From JAVJSU01 sp040219275 (GTDB taxonomy: Bacteria; Chloroflexota; Anaerolineae; Aggregatilineales; Phototrophicaceae): a DNA stretch of 64,000 nt. The notes beneath the pieces were generated by a model. That model did no database searches. It had not been told where the DNA came from and was given only the letters and a program-made list of their open reading frames with translations. The stretch is from NCBI GenBank assembly GCA_040219275.1, contig JAVJSU010000070.1, positions 42,297 through 106,296 of the forward strand. The letters are read 5' to 3'. This document shows positions 8,785-18,034 of this stretch, in pieces. The number at the start of each line of letters is the position of its first letter. Within the stretch, counting starts at the first letter, position 1. The position numbers and the translations under genes were made by a program.

Positions 8785-8937
8785 TTACGAAACGATAACA
8801 GGTGGGTTATTTTTGCAGATGAAAGACTCAAACACACCTGACTTATTGCACAAACACGCGACATAGTGTGATAATCGTCGAAAAGTCTTACAGATCAAGA
8901 AATTTTTGCCAACTATTTTTTACGAAAGCAGGTCACT

Positions 8938-9885
8938 ATGGTTATTTTTGTATTGCTCATCGTGGTTGTCGCGTTATTTCTGGCACATCAAGCGGCAAAA
9001 GGGCAGGTCGCAAAGTTGCGTCAAAATCCTGATCCGTTCCCCCTCGCACAACTCGACGAACCCATGCCCGGCGAATCGGCGATGGTCGAACGCGCCGACG
9101 GTACACTTATCCACACGCGCTCGGTTGGCGATGGTTCGGCTGGCACGGTGATTCTGTCGCACGGCTATGGCTACGAGATGCAGGAATGGAACGTCATCGC
9201 CGGCATGTTGCTTGATCTGGATTATCGGCTCATCGCGCTTGATCTACGCGGGCATGGCAAATCCACCATCGGCAGGGACGGCATGACCTCTAAAGCAATG
9301 GCGGCGGATTACAAAGCGGTCATCGAGCATTATGACGTGAAAGATGCCATCCTCGTGGGGCATTCTACGGGGGTATTTTTGACGACGGTTTTTATGCTGG
9401 ATTATCCTGATGTCGTCGCAAAACATCTGAAAGCGGCGGTACTGATGGCGGGGTTATGCGGTAACGCGCTCGAAGGATCGCCACAAAATCGCGTGCAAAT
9501 CCCGCTGATTAAATACGGCATCATAGAATCAGTCGCCCGTTCAAATGTCTATGGCTGGTTATTCGGCGCGTCGTTGTGCGGCGAAAAACCCTCTCCGGCG
9601 ATCATTCAGGCATTTCTGAAAACGTTCCTCAAGCAACCGCACAAAAAGCTCTTTGGCATATTGAACGCCCTCGCGGTAGAAAATCATTATCCGCGCCTAC
9701 ACGAGATCAAAATACCGTGTGTGATAATCTGCGGCGAAGCGGATAAAACCACCCCGCGCTGGCACTCCGAAACGATGGGACGCAATATTCCCGATGCGCG
9801 TAATGTGTGGGTGCCACATCAGGGGCATCTGCTCAATTGGGAAGCGCCAGACGTGCTCGTCGAGGCGGTGCAATCCCTGAGTTGA
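8938..9885 (+). CDS. Membrane-anchored alpha/beta hydrolase
   Basis: This 315-residue protein has an N-terminal hydrophobic anchor (about 2-18) followed by a complete alpha/beta-hydrolase fold. The oxyanion region is LSHGYGYEMQEW (HG at 75-76), the nucleophile elbow is GHSTG with S143, and the likely acid and base are D269 (GEADKTTP) and H297 (HQGHLLNW). A DLRGHGKST motif follows strand 4, as in many esterases and haloperoxidase-like hydrolases. The substrate cannot be assigned. It is monocistronic, with its own leader of about 170 bp after the divergent PadR gene. Confidence 0.88.
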   Translation: MVIFVLLIVVVALFLAHQAAKGQVAKLRQNPDPFPLAQLDEPMPGESAMVERADGTLIHTRSVGDGSAGTVILSHGYGYEMQEWNVIAGMLLDLDYRLIALDLRGHGKSTIGRDGMTSKAMAADYKAVIEHYDVKDAILVGHSTGVFLTTVFMLDYPDVVAKHLKAAVLMAGLCGNALEGSPQNRVQIPLIKYGIIESVARSNVYGWLFGASLCGEKPSPAIIQAFLKTFLKQPHKKLFGILNALAVENHYPRLHEIKIPCVIICGEADKTTPRWHSETMGRNIPDARNVWVPHQGHLLNWEAPDVLVEAVQSLS

Positions 9886-9907
9886 TGTACAGTCTCAAAA
9901 ACTTATA

Positions 9908-9995
9908 AAAAATTCACCACAGAGCCACAGGGAACACAGAGAATAAGAGAAAAATTCGTCTGCGTTTCTCCGCGCTCTCTGCATTATGTTTTTTC
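9908..9995. repeat. Dispersed repeat, family A (ACACAGAG type)
   Basis: A string beginning CACCACAGAGCCACAGGGAA and ending CTGCGTTTCTCCGCGCTCTC plus GCATTATG lies between the hydrolase and the next gene. The second half matches family A copies near 6.1 and 29.6 kb. It occupies most of the intergenic gap and has no coding potential that I trust. Confidence 0.7.
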
Positions 9996-10087
9996 TTGTT
10001 CTATTCGAAAAATAGGCGGGTTTATTGTTGGTGCATCTACTCCACCGGATGCGCCATCGTCATTAATATGCTGTTCAACCGTAGTCT

Positions 10088-10936
10088 TTATTGGTTCTGT
10101 GCGGATAAATGCTTTTTTGATTGCCATGTCCCATACAATCCAGCCAGTAAAATCACAATCACAAATCCAAAATATATCCATGTGTTCAGGGCTGACCAAT
10201 CCAGTCCACCTGCATCTGGATACCGCAAAAGATTGATAAGCTGTAACCCGCCAAACAGAACATAAGCAATCATGACTGACTGAATCCGTGTCCAATCATT
10301 TTCCAGCACACAATGGACTGCCGTCATACCGATGCCCACCAACCATGCACCAATCGCACGGGCAGTTAACGCCGTTTGATCCCACGCCCACAAGGACATC
10401 AACTCTGTCGGCATGATTAAAAAGCCAATTCCCAATAGCATCATCAATCCGCCCAATCCAATCAACACCCCTTTAAACCAGACCGGTAACGGCGCAATAA
10501 CCGGGGAGGGATCCCCCGCTGAACGTAGTTGCTGAATATAAATGATGCTCATAATGATCGGGACGAGAGCATAGACCAGTATCCATGCCCATGTAATTGT
10601 AATCGTGATCGGGTTGTCGCTATCCAGATGAAATTTATCCAGATGAATCATCGTGACAATAAATGTCAGGCTTGTAAAACTCAAAACGGCAGGGACGGCG
10701 ATACGGCTTCTTACCCATAAGGCTTCACGCGCCGCCAGAAATTCCAGCACAAAACTCGCAAGATACCCCGATCCCAAAAATGCGGCTGTCAGGGGTACGC
10801 CAATCGTCCACGAAAAAAATGTCTCCGTGTGATCTGATAGAAAAAATAAAATCACACCCATAATCAGGACAAGTCCACTTGCAACGTATAATAATCGACG
10901 CTGGGCGAATGTTGTTAATTTCGTTTGATTGTCCAT
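10088..10936 (-). CDS. Polytopic membrane protein of unknown function
   Basis: This 282-residue protein has about eight predicted membrane helices in regularly spaced pairs (near 13-31, 36-58, 77-98, 112-132, 150-171, 187-205, 213-234 and 248-268) with short loops. I do not recognise a family motif or charged residues suggesting a transport path. The start at 10936 has a GTAGGATGTT leader. It is followed at its 3' side by a family A repeat and preceded by the ASRT gene on the same strand about 60 bp away, so co-transcription with that gene is possible. Confidence 0.75.
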   Translation of the reverse strand: MDNQTKLTTFAQRRLLYVASGLVLIMGVILFFLSDHTETFFSWTIGVPLTAAFLGSGYLASFVLEFLAAREALWVRSRIAVPAVLSFTSLTFIVTMIHLDKFHLDSDNPITITITWAWILVYALVPIIMSIIYIQQLRSAGDPSPVIAPLPVWFKGVLIGLGGLMMLLGIGFLIMPTELMSLWAWDQTALTARAIGAWLVGIGMTAVHCVLENDWTRIQSVMIAYVLFGGLQLINLLRYPDAGGLDWSALNTWIYFGFVIVILLAGLYGTWQSKKHLSAQNQ

Positions 10937-10995
10937 AACATCCTACGTAGAGATCAAGGCGAATATTGGTGAAACTGTCGAGATCCTCATAAGCA

Positions 10996-11373
10996 TCACT
11001 CCACCGGATGCGCCATCGTCGTCATCAGGCTGATGTTATGCGTCGTGGCGTACATGCGCGAATATTGCACGACAATCGGCGCGGTACTGCGGATCCGCAC
11101 CCCATAAGGCACATCAAACGGGATTTCATACCCGCCGATTTGCTCCGGCATATCCATGCGAATGTGATAACAGCGTTTGGATGGCACAGTCACTTTCACA
11201 TCCTCGAACGGGTCACGATCCGCGAAGTAAAAATCCAGCGTCAGGTGAGCATCATCGCGGGTGGTGTTCAGCACGCAGATCGCCTCATGATTCTTGTACA
11301 CCGGATCATCAATGTTCGGCGTGGCTAAGTACGCATCAGGGATAAACCAATTTTTTGCACCGTCCAGCGACAT
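10996..11373 (-). CDS. Sensory rhodopsin transducer (ASRT-like) domain protein
   Basis: This 125-residue protein matches my memory of the Anabaena sensory rhodopsin transducer family in length and pattern: an N-terminal KNWFIPDAYLA, then HEAICVLNTTRDDAHLTLDFYF, VTVPSKRCYHIRMD and PIVVQYSRMYATTHNISLMT. These proteins form small beta-sandwich tetramers; in Anabaena the protein binds a photosensory rhodopsin, and lone homologues in other bacteria have been proposed to bind small molecules. No rhodopsin gene is nearby, so a light role is unsupported here. A GAGGTGAACT ribosome site supports the start. Confidence 0.85.
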   Translation of the reverse strand: MSLDGAKNWFIPDAYLATPNIDDPVYKNHEAICVLNTTRDDAHLTLDFYFADRDPFEDVKVTVPSKRCYHIRMDMPEQIGGYEIPFDVPYGVRIRSTAPIVVQYSRMYATTHNISLMTTMAHPVE

Positions 11374-11487
11374 AGTTCACCTCGTTTAAGTAGCATAAAG
11401 TCCGCAGATTCTATAGCGTTTGGCGAGATTTTCAAAACCGATGCGGCATATACCAAAAACCACTCAACCCGTTTCCGGCAAGTGGTC

Positions 11488-11703
11488 TTATTTTGCTTGA
11501 TTCTGTGCTCTGCGTTGGCGATTTATGACCGTATTGACCCCGTTCACGCCCCAATTTTCCGGCGGAATCTCGTCAATAATAACATGCACATTTTCAGGAT
11601 TTTTGTTCAATACGTCGACCATCAATTGCGTCACGCCACTGATTAGCTGATCCTTCTGTTCCTGACTCGCGCCTGTTGTCATGCGGATATTGATGACTGG
11701 CAT
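11488..11703 (-). CDS. 4-oxalocrotonate tautomerase-family protein
   Basis: This is a 71-residue subunit of the tautomerase superfamily. After removal of Met1, the catalytic base would be the amino-terminal proline (MPVINIRM). The conserved helix (EQKDQLISGVTQLMVDVL) and the ENW motif near residue 53 match the 4-OT fold. Family members tautomerise enol-keto acids and often have unknown substrates. A strong AAGGAACG leader supports the start. It lies alone between the ASRT gene and the divergent HEAT-repeat gene, so a pathway cannot be assigned. Confidence 0.9.
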   Translation of the reverse strand: MPVINIRMTTGASQEQKDQLISGVTQLMVDVLNKNPENVHVIIDEIPPENWGVNGVNTVINRQRRAQNQAK

Positions 11704-11825
11704 GTGCGTTCCTTTTGTGTGATGGATAATTGAATGAAAATAGTATCGCGTTTGTCTGCAACTGTAAACGTCCTAAACCTTGCCCTGTAAAGACTTTTGT
11801 GGGCTTTTTTGATAGAGTATTCTTT

Positions 11826-12443
11826 ATGAATCATTTGTCGGAAAATCTTTACATGAAACCTAAATTTGATGAGCTAATCAAATCCCTGAAGTCTCAATCG
11901 TTCGATGATCGGTTGATGGCAATGAATGCACTCATAGCGATGGGGGAGGGTATCGTTGAAGAACTCATTTCGATTCTCTCCCAACCGAGAGTAGTGGATG
12001 ATCGCAGTGATTATGTACGCGGTCATACTGCGGAAATTCTTGGACAGCTAGGCAAGGGCAATCCAAAGACATTTGATATTCTTATTGAAGCAACGGAGTC
12101 TGAAAATGAAATTCTACGTGAAAAGGCGATTGGCGCATTAGGAAAACTTGGTGATAGGCGTGCGATTGGGCTTTTAGTTGCACAGCTACGCAATCATTGG
12201 GATGCTGATACACGCGAAGAATCCGCATGGGCATTAGCAAAATATCCTGAACAGTGGGTGATTCGCGTTCTTATAAGAGCGTTCTCAGACGAACACGAAA
12301 TTGTTCGCAATGCGTCCGTCTATGCACTGTCTCAAATCGGAGAAGTTGCGCGGGAGCAACTCGTGGACGCTTTGAAAAATGAGTGTCCTCTCATTCGGCA
12401 ACATGCGTCAGAAACTTTAGACGAAATCAAAAAGGCAAAATAA
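11826..12443 (+). CDS. HEAT/PBS-lyase-like repeat protein
   Basis: This protein of about 205 residues is built from helical HEAT-type repeats: VRGHTAEILGQLGKGNPKTF, ILREKAIGALGKLGDRRAI, ESAWALAKYPEQWVI and VRNASVYALSQIGEVA. Such proteins act as protein-binding scaffolds, and no catalytic residues are visible. The open frame extends upstream to 11730, but the ATG at 11826 or the one at 11853 (with GGAAAA upstream) is more likely to be the real start. It has no signal peptide, so it is cytoplasmic. Partner unknown. Confidence 0.8.
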   Translation: MNHLSENLYMKPKFDELIKSLKSQSFDDRLMAMNALIAMGEGIVEELISILSQPRVVDDRSDYVRGHTAEILGQLGKGNPKTFDILIEATESENEILREKAIGALGKLGDRRAIGLLVAQLRNHWDADTREESAWALAKYPEQWVIRVLIRAFSDEHEIVRNASVYALSQIGEVAREQLVDALKNECPLIRQHASETLDEIKKAK

Positions 12444-12483
12444 CATAATCTGTATTGTATAAGCTTACGCCTAAACAAACAAA

Positions 12484-12512
12484 AATGGCAGAAAGTCATG
12501 CTCTCTGCCATT
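12484..12512. terminator. Convergent-gene stem-loop
   Basis: AATGGCAGA (12484-12492) pairs with TCTGCCATT (12504-12512) around an 11-nt loop, between the convergent HEAT-repeat gene and the PHAX-domain gene. A-rich sequence on its left gives a U-run for the minus-strand transcript, so it fits a terminator for the leftward gene and possibly for both. Confidence 0.6.
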
Positions 12513-12544
12513 GCGAATGCTCTCGATTGTCGACCGCACCGACC

Positions 12545-13660
12545 CTACGCCGACGCGTATTTCTCGCGCATATTCTCGATCAGCTTTTCGGTGTTGTCCA
12601 GCAATTTGCGCGTCATCTCTAATCCGGTGCGTTTGTCTTCTGGCTGTGCTTCCAGATTGGCGATTTTCTTGCGATATTGCACGGCGGCCGTATTCAAATC
12701 ACGGAAGCGTTTTTCGTCTGGAGTCGACATCCCCGCCGGAACATCCAGAATGGGAACGGTCTTCTCGATAGGTTTTTTCGTGCCGTTGGTTTTGGCTTTA
12801 CCATTTGCGCCGACTGTTGCTGATGCCGATTTCCCCCCATTGGATTGTGCCTCTACGCCTGCTTTGATCGCCGACGATGCCCCGTTGCCGTTGGTCGCGG
12901 GTGTCTCATCAGCTTGATCGCCAGCCCCGTCTTCAGCGGTGTCCTTCGGAACGCGCTTTTTCTGGGTCTTCACGTTGGTGGCAAAGACCGAGATGCCCGC
13001 GTGCTCCTGATCCATAAACGCCATGCCTTCCACCACCAGCATTTTATCTGAGGTGGCGAGGCTTTTTTCCACTTTGCCCCACTGTTGGGCGCTAATATAC
13101 ACATTATAAATGGTCTGATGCTCCGGCAAAGGTGGCAATCCACCGGGGATGGAGGCTTTCCCGCCCTCATGTTGCATCTTCGTGACGACAACATCCGCCG
13201 CCCGTCGGGTTTCGCCCGGATAGCCGATTAATTTTACGTGCATATCATCTACCTTTCCCGCAGTGTATATTTTGCTGAGGACTTTATCGCGTCGTGACCA
13301 GTCAAATTCTCGCCAGACCGTTTTTTTGGATTGCCATTCGCGCCGTGGGAAAACCGCCTGCCGCTGTTCATCGCTCATGCGTCCGCGCACGAGATAAAAA
13401 TAGACCCCCCCCGTGCTCCGCCGCCGCTCACCGTCGAGCGTCATCATACCACCGTCGGCTTCGATTTTGAGTGTTTCGTCCAGCATCTGCTGTGCAAACG
13501 GGATGCCACAATGTCTAACAATATTGACAACCTGTTTCCGCGCACCTTTATCGGTCTCGCCGAGTGTATCCGCAATTTTGACGAAGGCTTCGTGTTCTTC
13601 CGGGTTCAGATTAACCTTCGGCTTTTTGCGGGCGCGTTGCTTATCTGGTTGTTCCGCCAT
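12545..13660 (-). CDS. PHAX RNA-binding-domain protein
   Basis: This is a 371-residue cytoplasmic protein. Residues about 25-105 closely follow the RNA-binding domain of eukaryotic PHAX, the snRNA export adaptor: VVNIVRHCGIPFAQQMLDET, then KIEADGGMMTLDGERRRS, TGGVYFYLV and MSDEQRQAVF, including the RRR triplet at 79-81 and GGV at 84-86. A second, basic, mainly beta region (about 112-235) follows. Then comes an Ala/Gly/Asn/Thr-rich low-complexity linker (about 240-300) and a charged coiled-coil C-terminus (about 305-371). The predicted role is RNA binding; the target is unknown. AAGGG upstream of the ATG and a TATAAT-like box near 13.69 kb support the start. Confidence 0.8.
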   Translation of the reverse strand: MAEQPDKQRARKKPKVNLNPEEHEAFVKIADTLGETDKGARKQVVNIVRHCGIPFAQQMLDETLKIEADGGMMTLDGERRRSTGGVYFYLVRGRMSDEQRQAVFPRREWQSKKTVWREFDWSRRDKVLSKIYTAGKVDDMHVKLIGYPGETRRAADVVVTKMQHEGGKASIPGGLPPLPEHQTIYNVYISAQQWGKVEKSLATSDKMLVVEGMAFMDQEHAGISVFATNVKTQKKRVPKDTAEDGAGDQADETPATNGNGASSAIKAGVEAQSNGGKSASATVGANGKAKTNGTKKPIEKTVPILDVPAGMSTPDEKRFRDLNTAAVQYRKKIANLEAQPEDKRTGLEMTRKLLDNTEKLIENMREKYASA

Positions 13661-14146
13661 GATTAAGCCCTTCTACACTATCTATATTATATTATACGCT
13701 GTATGTGAATTAAAAAGCGAAAGAATCAGCGCAGGGAACGGTTTGCACCTCTATTTGAAAGCACTGTTTCAAGCGATGGCACAATAAATATGAAGCCATC
13801 TTGCTGATGAGCTATGTGACGAAAATAGGCCGCACACGAGCGAATAAACGCTTTAATACGCCCGATTTTATGGATTGTCACAATATAGCTTGCGTGTTTT
13901 CGCCCTTTTCGTCAATGTTAGGTCACAGTGAGCGTATGAAATAAATTTTATAGTTTGATGGTTACAAAAATCGGATGCATCATGCTCATTTTTTGAGTTT
14001 ACAGTATTAAAGACGAGTCTAGCAAAGGAATGGGTATTCGTCATCGGGCAGATGATAAGCGAGGTGTAGCCGGTGTGGTCGCGGTAAAATAGGTTTTCAG
14101 TATACTGGTAACATGCTGATTCAATTTACGTGTTAGGTCAAAGTGT
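13661..14146. other. Intergenic region with divergent promoters
   Basis: No gene is supported in these 486 bp. An AT-rich tract at about 13680-13700 reads GCGTATAATATAATATAG on the minus strand and is a plausible -10 region for the PHAX-domain gene. The remainder is unstructured to my eye. Confidence 0.5.
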
Positions 14147-15655
14147 ATGTCTGGTTTGCGGATTGTCGTTGTTTCCGTCCTTATGTTGCTCACGCTACAG
14201 AGTATACTTGCACAGGATACTGCGAATTGTCCACTGAGTGCTGGATCGCGTTTACAGGTTGGCGGTGTTGCCCGTGTAACGCCCGGTGATCCGAACAATG
14301 TCCGCGCCTCAGCAGATAGAAATTCCGAGTTAATCGGGCAAATTCCCGGTGAGGCGGCGTTTCAGGTATTAGATGGCCCTGTTTGTGCGGATGGGTTTGT
14401 CTGGTGGCAGGTTGATTATGCCGGTTTAATTGGCTGGACGGTTGAAGGCTCTGCAACCGCCTATTGGATTGAACCGCTAACACCAACCCCATCGCCAATG
14501 ATGACTGCAACGCCATTCATTCAAGTAACGGCAAGCCATACGCCGACCCCAACCGCTACCGCGACTGAGACACCGACAGCAACGCCGACCCCCACACTTG
14601 AACCGATACCCACCCGCCGTGAAGTGATTACAGCCGATAACGCTGACCAATTAACCCTTGTCGGGCGCTTCGCTCCTACTTGTGATTCTCCTGATGAATT
14701 GATGTTTGATGCCAGTGGAGACCTGCTTGCGATTCATTGTGACCCGAATATCGTCCTCATCTGGGATGTTGCAACAGGTATGATACGCCATCAGATTGAA
14801 CTTGCAGGGCGGTATCATACCGAATTGGCATTTAGCCCAACTGACCCGATGCTACTTGCCATATCTAGCCCCGCTCCCAATGGGGCAACTGCCCATCTGG
14901 TTGAACTTTGGGATCTCACTATGGGTGAACCTATGCGGCAAGCAAGATTGACGTCGCGCATTGAAGATTTACTATTTTCCCCCGATGGCACGCAGTTAGT
15001 CATCGCCCAGGCAGAGGGTGTTATCCGCGTTCTGAGCGTAGATAACCTCGGCGCTGTAGAGGCACTGTCGCATTCTTCTGTACATACCCTAAAATTCCTT
15101 GCCGATGGTCAACAGTTGGCATCCATTGATGATGACGCTGAACTACGTATTTGGGATTGGGAAACGAAAGAACTCCTCAATACCTATAGTCATGTTGGCA
15201 TAGTCTTTGACGAATATCAGCTAGCCGTATTTAATCACAGCTTCGCCACATATGCATTTATTAACCTGACAGAGACCAACTCTTATCAGAAAGTCTTGTA
15301 TGTGCGGAATATGTTGGATGATTCTCTTGTTACTTCACCACCGGAGATTTTACAATCTGAGGAGGGGGTAATTCTGGATGTCATTCAGCCGAGTCCCATC
15401 GAGCGGGGTTTGCTGGTTTGGGCAGACACACGGATGATTCTCAGTTTATGGAATTATGAAACAGATAGCGAGGTCGTAGAGATTGACTTGCTCAATTACA
15501 TGCAACCTGAGGTACGTGTGCTCGCTGAAAGCGGGGTGGAAGTTAGAACTTCTGATTATCCACGGGTGCTTGCTATCAGTCCTGATGGAACATTAATTGC
15601 CTTTGCAGGGATTGAAGTTGAGATATTAGCCGTACCATCAACATCCACTGACTAA
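14147..15655 (+). CDS. Secreted SH3 / WD40-like beta-propeller protein
   Basis: This 502-residue exported protein has a signal peptide (about 1-22, ending SILAQ). Next is a bacterial SH3-like domain (about 30-105: GDPNNVRASADRNSELIGQI, WWQVDYAGLIGWT), a Pro/Thr linker (about 110-160, TPTPTATATETPTATPTPT), and a C-terminal beta-propeller with WD40-type blades such as LLFSPDGTQLVIAQ and LRIWDWETKELLN (about 170-495). SH3 domains of this type often bind cell-wall material, and the propeller is a protein-interaction surface. It is one of four secreted propeller genes in this window. No enzymatic site is visible. Confidence 0.85.
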   Translation: MSGLRIVVVSVLMLLTLQSILAQDTANCPLSAGSRLQVGGVARVTPGDPNNVRASADRNSELIGQIPGEAAFQVLDGPVCADGFVWWQVDYAGLIGWTVEGSATAYWIEPLTPTPSPMMTATPFIQVTASHTPTPTATATETPTATPTPTLEPIPTRREVITADNADQLTLVGRFAPTCDSPDELMFDASGDLLAIHCDPNIVLIWDVATGMIRHQIELAGRYHTELAFSPTDPMLLAISSPAPNGATAHLVELWDLTMGEPMRQARLTSRIEDLLFSPDGTQLVIAQAEGVIRVLSVDNLGAVEALSHSSVHTLKFLADGQQLASIDDDAELRIWDWETKELLNTYSHVGIVFDEYQLAVFNHSFATYAFINLTETNSYQKVLYVRNMLDDSLVTSPPEILQSEEGVILDVIQPSPIERGLLVWADTRMILSLWNYETDSEVVEIDLLNYMQPEVRVLAESGVEVRTSDYPRVLAISPDGTLIAFAGIEVEILAVPSTSTD

Positions 15656-16068
15656 GTAACACGTCGAAAATAGATGCATGTGCATCACGGTTAATCAACA
15701 TTTTCACCACAAAATCACCAGAAGAACAGTAAATAAGCTATTTCCACAGGGTAATCACATTAAAGTCTAGCGCAAGGTCATTAAATAGTTTACAGGTTCG
15801 TAGGGGCGTTTTGCACATATTGCGCCCCTATATGAAAACACCCCCATTATTACCCCTACAAAACGCATCATTCTGCCCATTCACCCCAAAATACAGATCA
15901 ATCCCGAATATTTCAAACGCTGACTTTTTATGAAATCTGTCATCACTATCCCATGACGCACAGTACTCTTTACGGTATTTTTCAGGAGTCCTGTGTCACA
16001 ATCTAAGTTGAAGTCTAGCTATCTGGTTGTAAGATCTTTTTTCAGGATTGTAACTCAAAGGGAATTAT
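15656..16068. repeat. Intergenic region with GTAGGGGCG hairpin
   Basis: No gene is seen. At 15800-15831, GTAGGGGCGTTTTGCACATA runs on to TTGCGCCCCTA, a hairpin related to family B. About 15 bp further on is a partial inverted copy (ACCCCTACAAAACGC). The rest, up to the cytochrome gene, is presumed promoter region. Confidence 0.6.
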
Positions 16069-16539
16069 ATGAAGTATGTCAGGGTGATTATTGCAGTCTT
16101 GTTGCTATTTGTGCTCGCCGCATGTGGTAGCGAGCAGACGGAAGAATCGGTAGCGGCAGAAGCGGAGACTACTGAAGGTGTGGTTGTTTCTAGCGATGAC
16201 ATCGTCCAGCTGATCGCAGATGCTGACCCCACGAATGGGGAAGCCCTCTATAATGAAATGAACGCGACAGGATTTTCCTGCGCGAACTGCCATAATGCAA
16301 ACAATGAAGATCGGCTAATGGGTCCCGGTTTGCTGGATATTCACACCCGTGCGGAAACCCGTGTGGAGGGGCAGGTCGCGGAACGCTATCTCTATGATTC
16401 TATCGTCCATCCCAACGAATTTATCGTGCAGGACACAATTGCCTACTCAGCAGGCTTAATGCCACAGAATTACGCTGATGTATATAGCGAGGAAGAACTT
16501 TACGATATTGTCGCCTACCTGCTGACCTTAGGCGACTAA
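16069..16539 (+). CDS. Cytochrome c lipoprotein
   Basis: This 156-residue protein is a single-haem c-type cytochrome tethered to the membrane. The signal peptide ends in a lipobox LAAC with C19 as the lipidated residue, followed by an acidic linker (about 20-50). The haem site is CANCH (C71, C74, H75) and the probable distal ligand is M131 in GLMPQNYADVYS. It should carry electrons on the outer face of the cytoplasmic membrane. No oxidase or other redox partner is nearby. AAGGGAATT upstream supports the start. Confidence 0.92.
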   Translation: MKYVRVIIAVLLLFVLAACGSEQTEESVAAEAETTEGVVVSSDDIVQLIADADPTNGEALYNEMNATGFSCANCHNANNEDRLMGPGLLDIHTRAETRVEGQVAERYLYDSIVHPNEFIVQDTIAYSAGLMPQNYADVYSEEELYDIVAYLLTLGD

Positions 16540-16631
16540 CTTCACCTGCTATAACTTTACTTTATAGAGGAATCACGCCAACTTGTGTGTACAACATCAT
16601 ATCGTTAAACACACAGGTTGGAGATTACCCC

Positions 16632-17018
16632 ATGACGACCACCCATAAAAAATCACTCATGATCCTCGTCGCCGGACCCTATCGCTCTGGCACAGGCGAC
16701 GACCCCGAAAAAATGGCAGAAAATGTCGCCCTGATGGAATCCTTCGCCCTGCCGATTTTCCGTGCGGGGCATGTGCCGGTTTTGGGTGAATGGTTCGCCT
16801 TGCCGCTCGTCCATCTCGCCGGATCAAAGCAGGTCGGCGATGATCCGTTCAATGAAATTTTCCACCCGATTGCCGAACGCCTGCTAGAACATTGTGATGC
16901 CGTTTTGCGCGTGGGCGGTGCATCTCAGGGCGCGGATTTGATGGTCAAGGTGGGGCAGGACAACGGCTTACAGATTTTCTACGCCCTGCAAGACATCCCC
17001 GGATGCGAAACTCGATAA
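16632..17018 (+). CDS. DUF4406 / deoxyribosyltransferase-like protein
   Basis: This protein of 128 residues begins at the ATG at 16632, which has GGAG 8 nt upstream; an in-frame ATG at 16587 lacks such a site. LMILVAGPYRSGTGDDPEKM at the N-terminus, then LPIFRAGHVPVLGEWFALP and CDAVLRVGGASQGADLMV, follow the DUF4406 pattern, a relative of nucleoside 2-deoxyribosyltransferases with a Rossmann-like fold. The enzymatic activity of this branch is not known to me. It lies between the cytochrome and PHP genes on the same strand. Confidence 0.8.
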   Translation: MTTTHKKSLMILVAGPYRSGTGDDPEKMAENVALMESFALPIFRAGHVPVLGEWFALPLVHLAGSKQVGDDPFNEIFHPIAERLLEHCDAVLRVGGASQGADLMVKVGQDNGLQIFYALQDIPGCETR

Positions 17019-17111
17019 ATCGTCAACGCATCATGCGGCATAACTCACGATAGTGAATCGTCATTCAGATATTATGGTATGCTATAAATAATGTTGTAAT
17101 GAAGGTTCACC

Positions 17112-17984
17112 GTGAGGACGCTCATGTCTCGCTCCTACGCATCCGGCATCCGTATTGCGCCAGAGTCGTTCGTCGATCTACAAACACATACGCATCACAG
17201 TGATGGAAAGTGGACACCAGAAGCCCTCATCGATTATTTTGTGCGTGAGGGTTTTGCAACTGCCGCCATCACCGACCATGACCGTGTGGATACCCTCGCA
17301 GATATTCAGCGCATCGCCCGTGAGCGTGGTTTTCCTTTGATTGTCGGGGCAGAGATGACGACCCGCTGGCGCAATAGTGTCGTGGATATTTTGTGCTTCG
17401 GCTTTGAGAGTAACCCGACCCCACTGCATGAATTAGCGGATGCCATCTACAATAACCAGCGTGATACCTCACTTCAGGTGTACGAAAACCTCGTCCGCAA
17501 AGGCTTTGTGCCGCATCACGATGAGGCAGAATTAGGGGCGATATTGGATTCGACAACCTCAAAACAACCTCATATGCTCTTCGACCTTTTCGTGAAGCAC
17601 AATCCGCACCTGGTTGATGATTTTGCACCGATGCAAGATGCCGGATACCGACTCTGCACCAATCCAACGTCTGCCGTTGTCTCGGCAGTCCATCAAAGCG
17701 GCGGCGTGGCACTCATCGGACATCCGGGACGGTCTGATGGATTCGCGTTGTTCGATGCCGATTCGCTCGACCAATTCCGCGCCGAAATTCCCGTCGATGG
17801 TATCGAGGTCTACTATCCACGCCACACCGACGAACAGGTTGAATTTTTTAAGACCTATGCCACCGAACATAACTTGCTCATCAGCGCCGGTTCTGATTCC
17901 CACACGCCAGATAACCCGCCTATCAAATACCGCGCCGACCAATGCACCGCGCTCCTCTCCCGCTTAGATATCGTGGTCACCTGA
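17112..17984 (+). CDS. PHP-domain metal-dependent phosphoesterase
   Basis: This 290-residue protein is a PHP-fold phosphoesterase of the TrpH/YciV type, whose studied relatives degrade 3',5'-phosphoadenosine or short RNA ends. Metal ligands are visible as THTHHSDG (H26, H28, D31), ITDHD (D55, H56), GAEMT (E about 82), IGHPGRSDG and SAGSDSHTPDNPP. The GTG at 17112 has AAGG 6 nt upstream. An ATG at 17124 with GAGGA upstream is an equally good start. A truncated glycosyltransferase start follows 50 bp downstream. Confidence 0.88.
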   Translation: MRTLMSRSYASGIRIAPESFVDLQTHTHHSDGKWTPEALIDYFVREGFATAAITDHDRVDTLADIQRIARERGFPLIVGAEMTTRWRNSVVDILCFGFESNPTPLHELADAIYNNQRDTSLQVYENLVRKGFVPHHDEAELGAILDSTTSKQPHMLFDLFVKHNPHLVDDFAPMQDAGYRLCTNPTSAVVSAVHQSGGVALIGHPGRSDGFALFDADSLDQFRAEIPVDGIEVYYPRHTDEQVEFFKTYATEHNLLISAGSDSHTPDNPPIKYRADQCTALLSRLDIVVT

Positions 17985-18034
17985 GGTATCCTATTTACAA
18001 CGTCACAGACTAACATGATTCCGAGGATCTTCTC

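Noticed and set aside
9984..10295. A 103-codon minus-strand frame overlapping the 3' end of the membrane-protein gene
   Set aside because: It overlaps both a family A repeat and the end of a better-supported gene in another frame, and its translation has no recognisable pattern.
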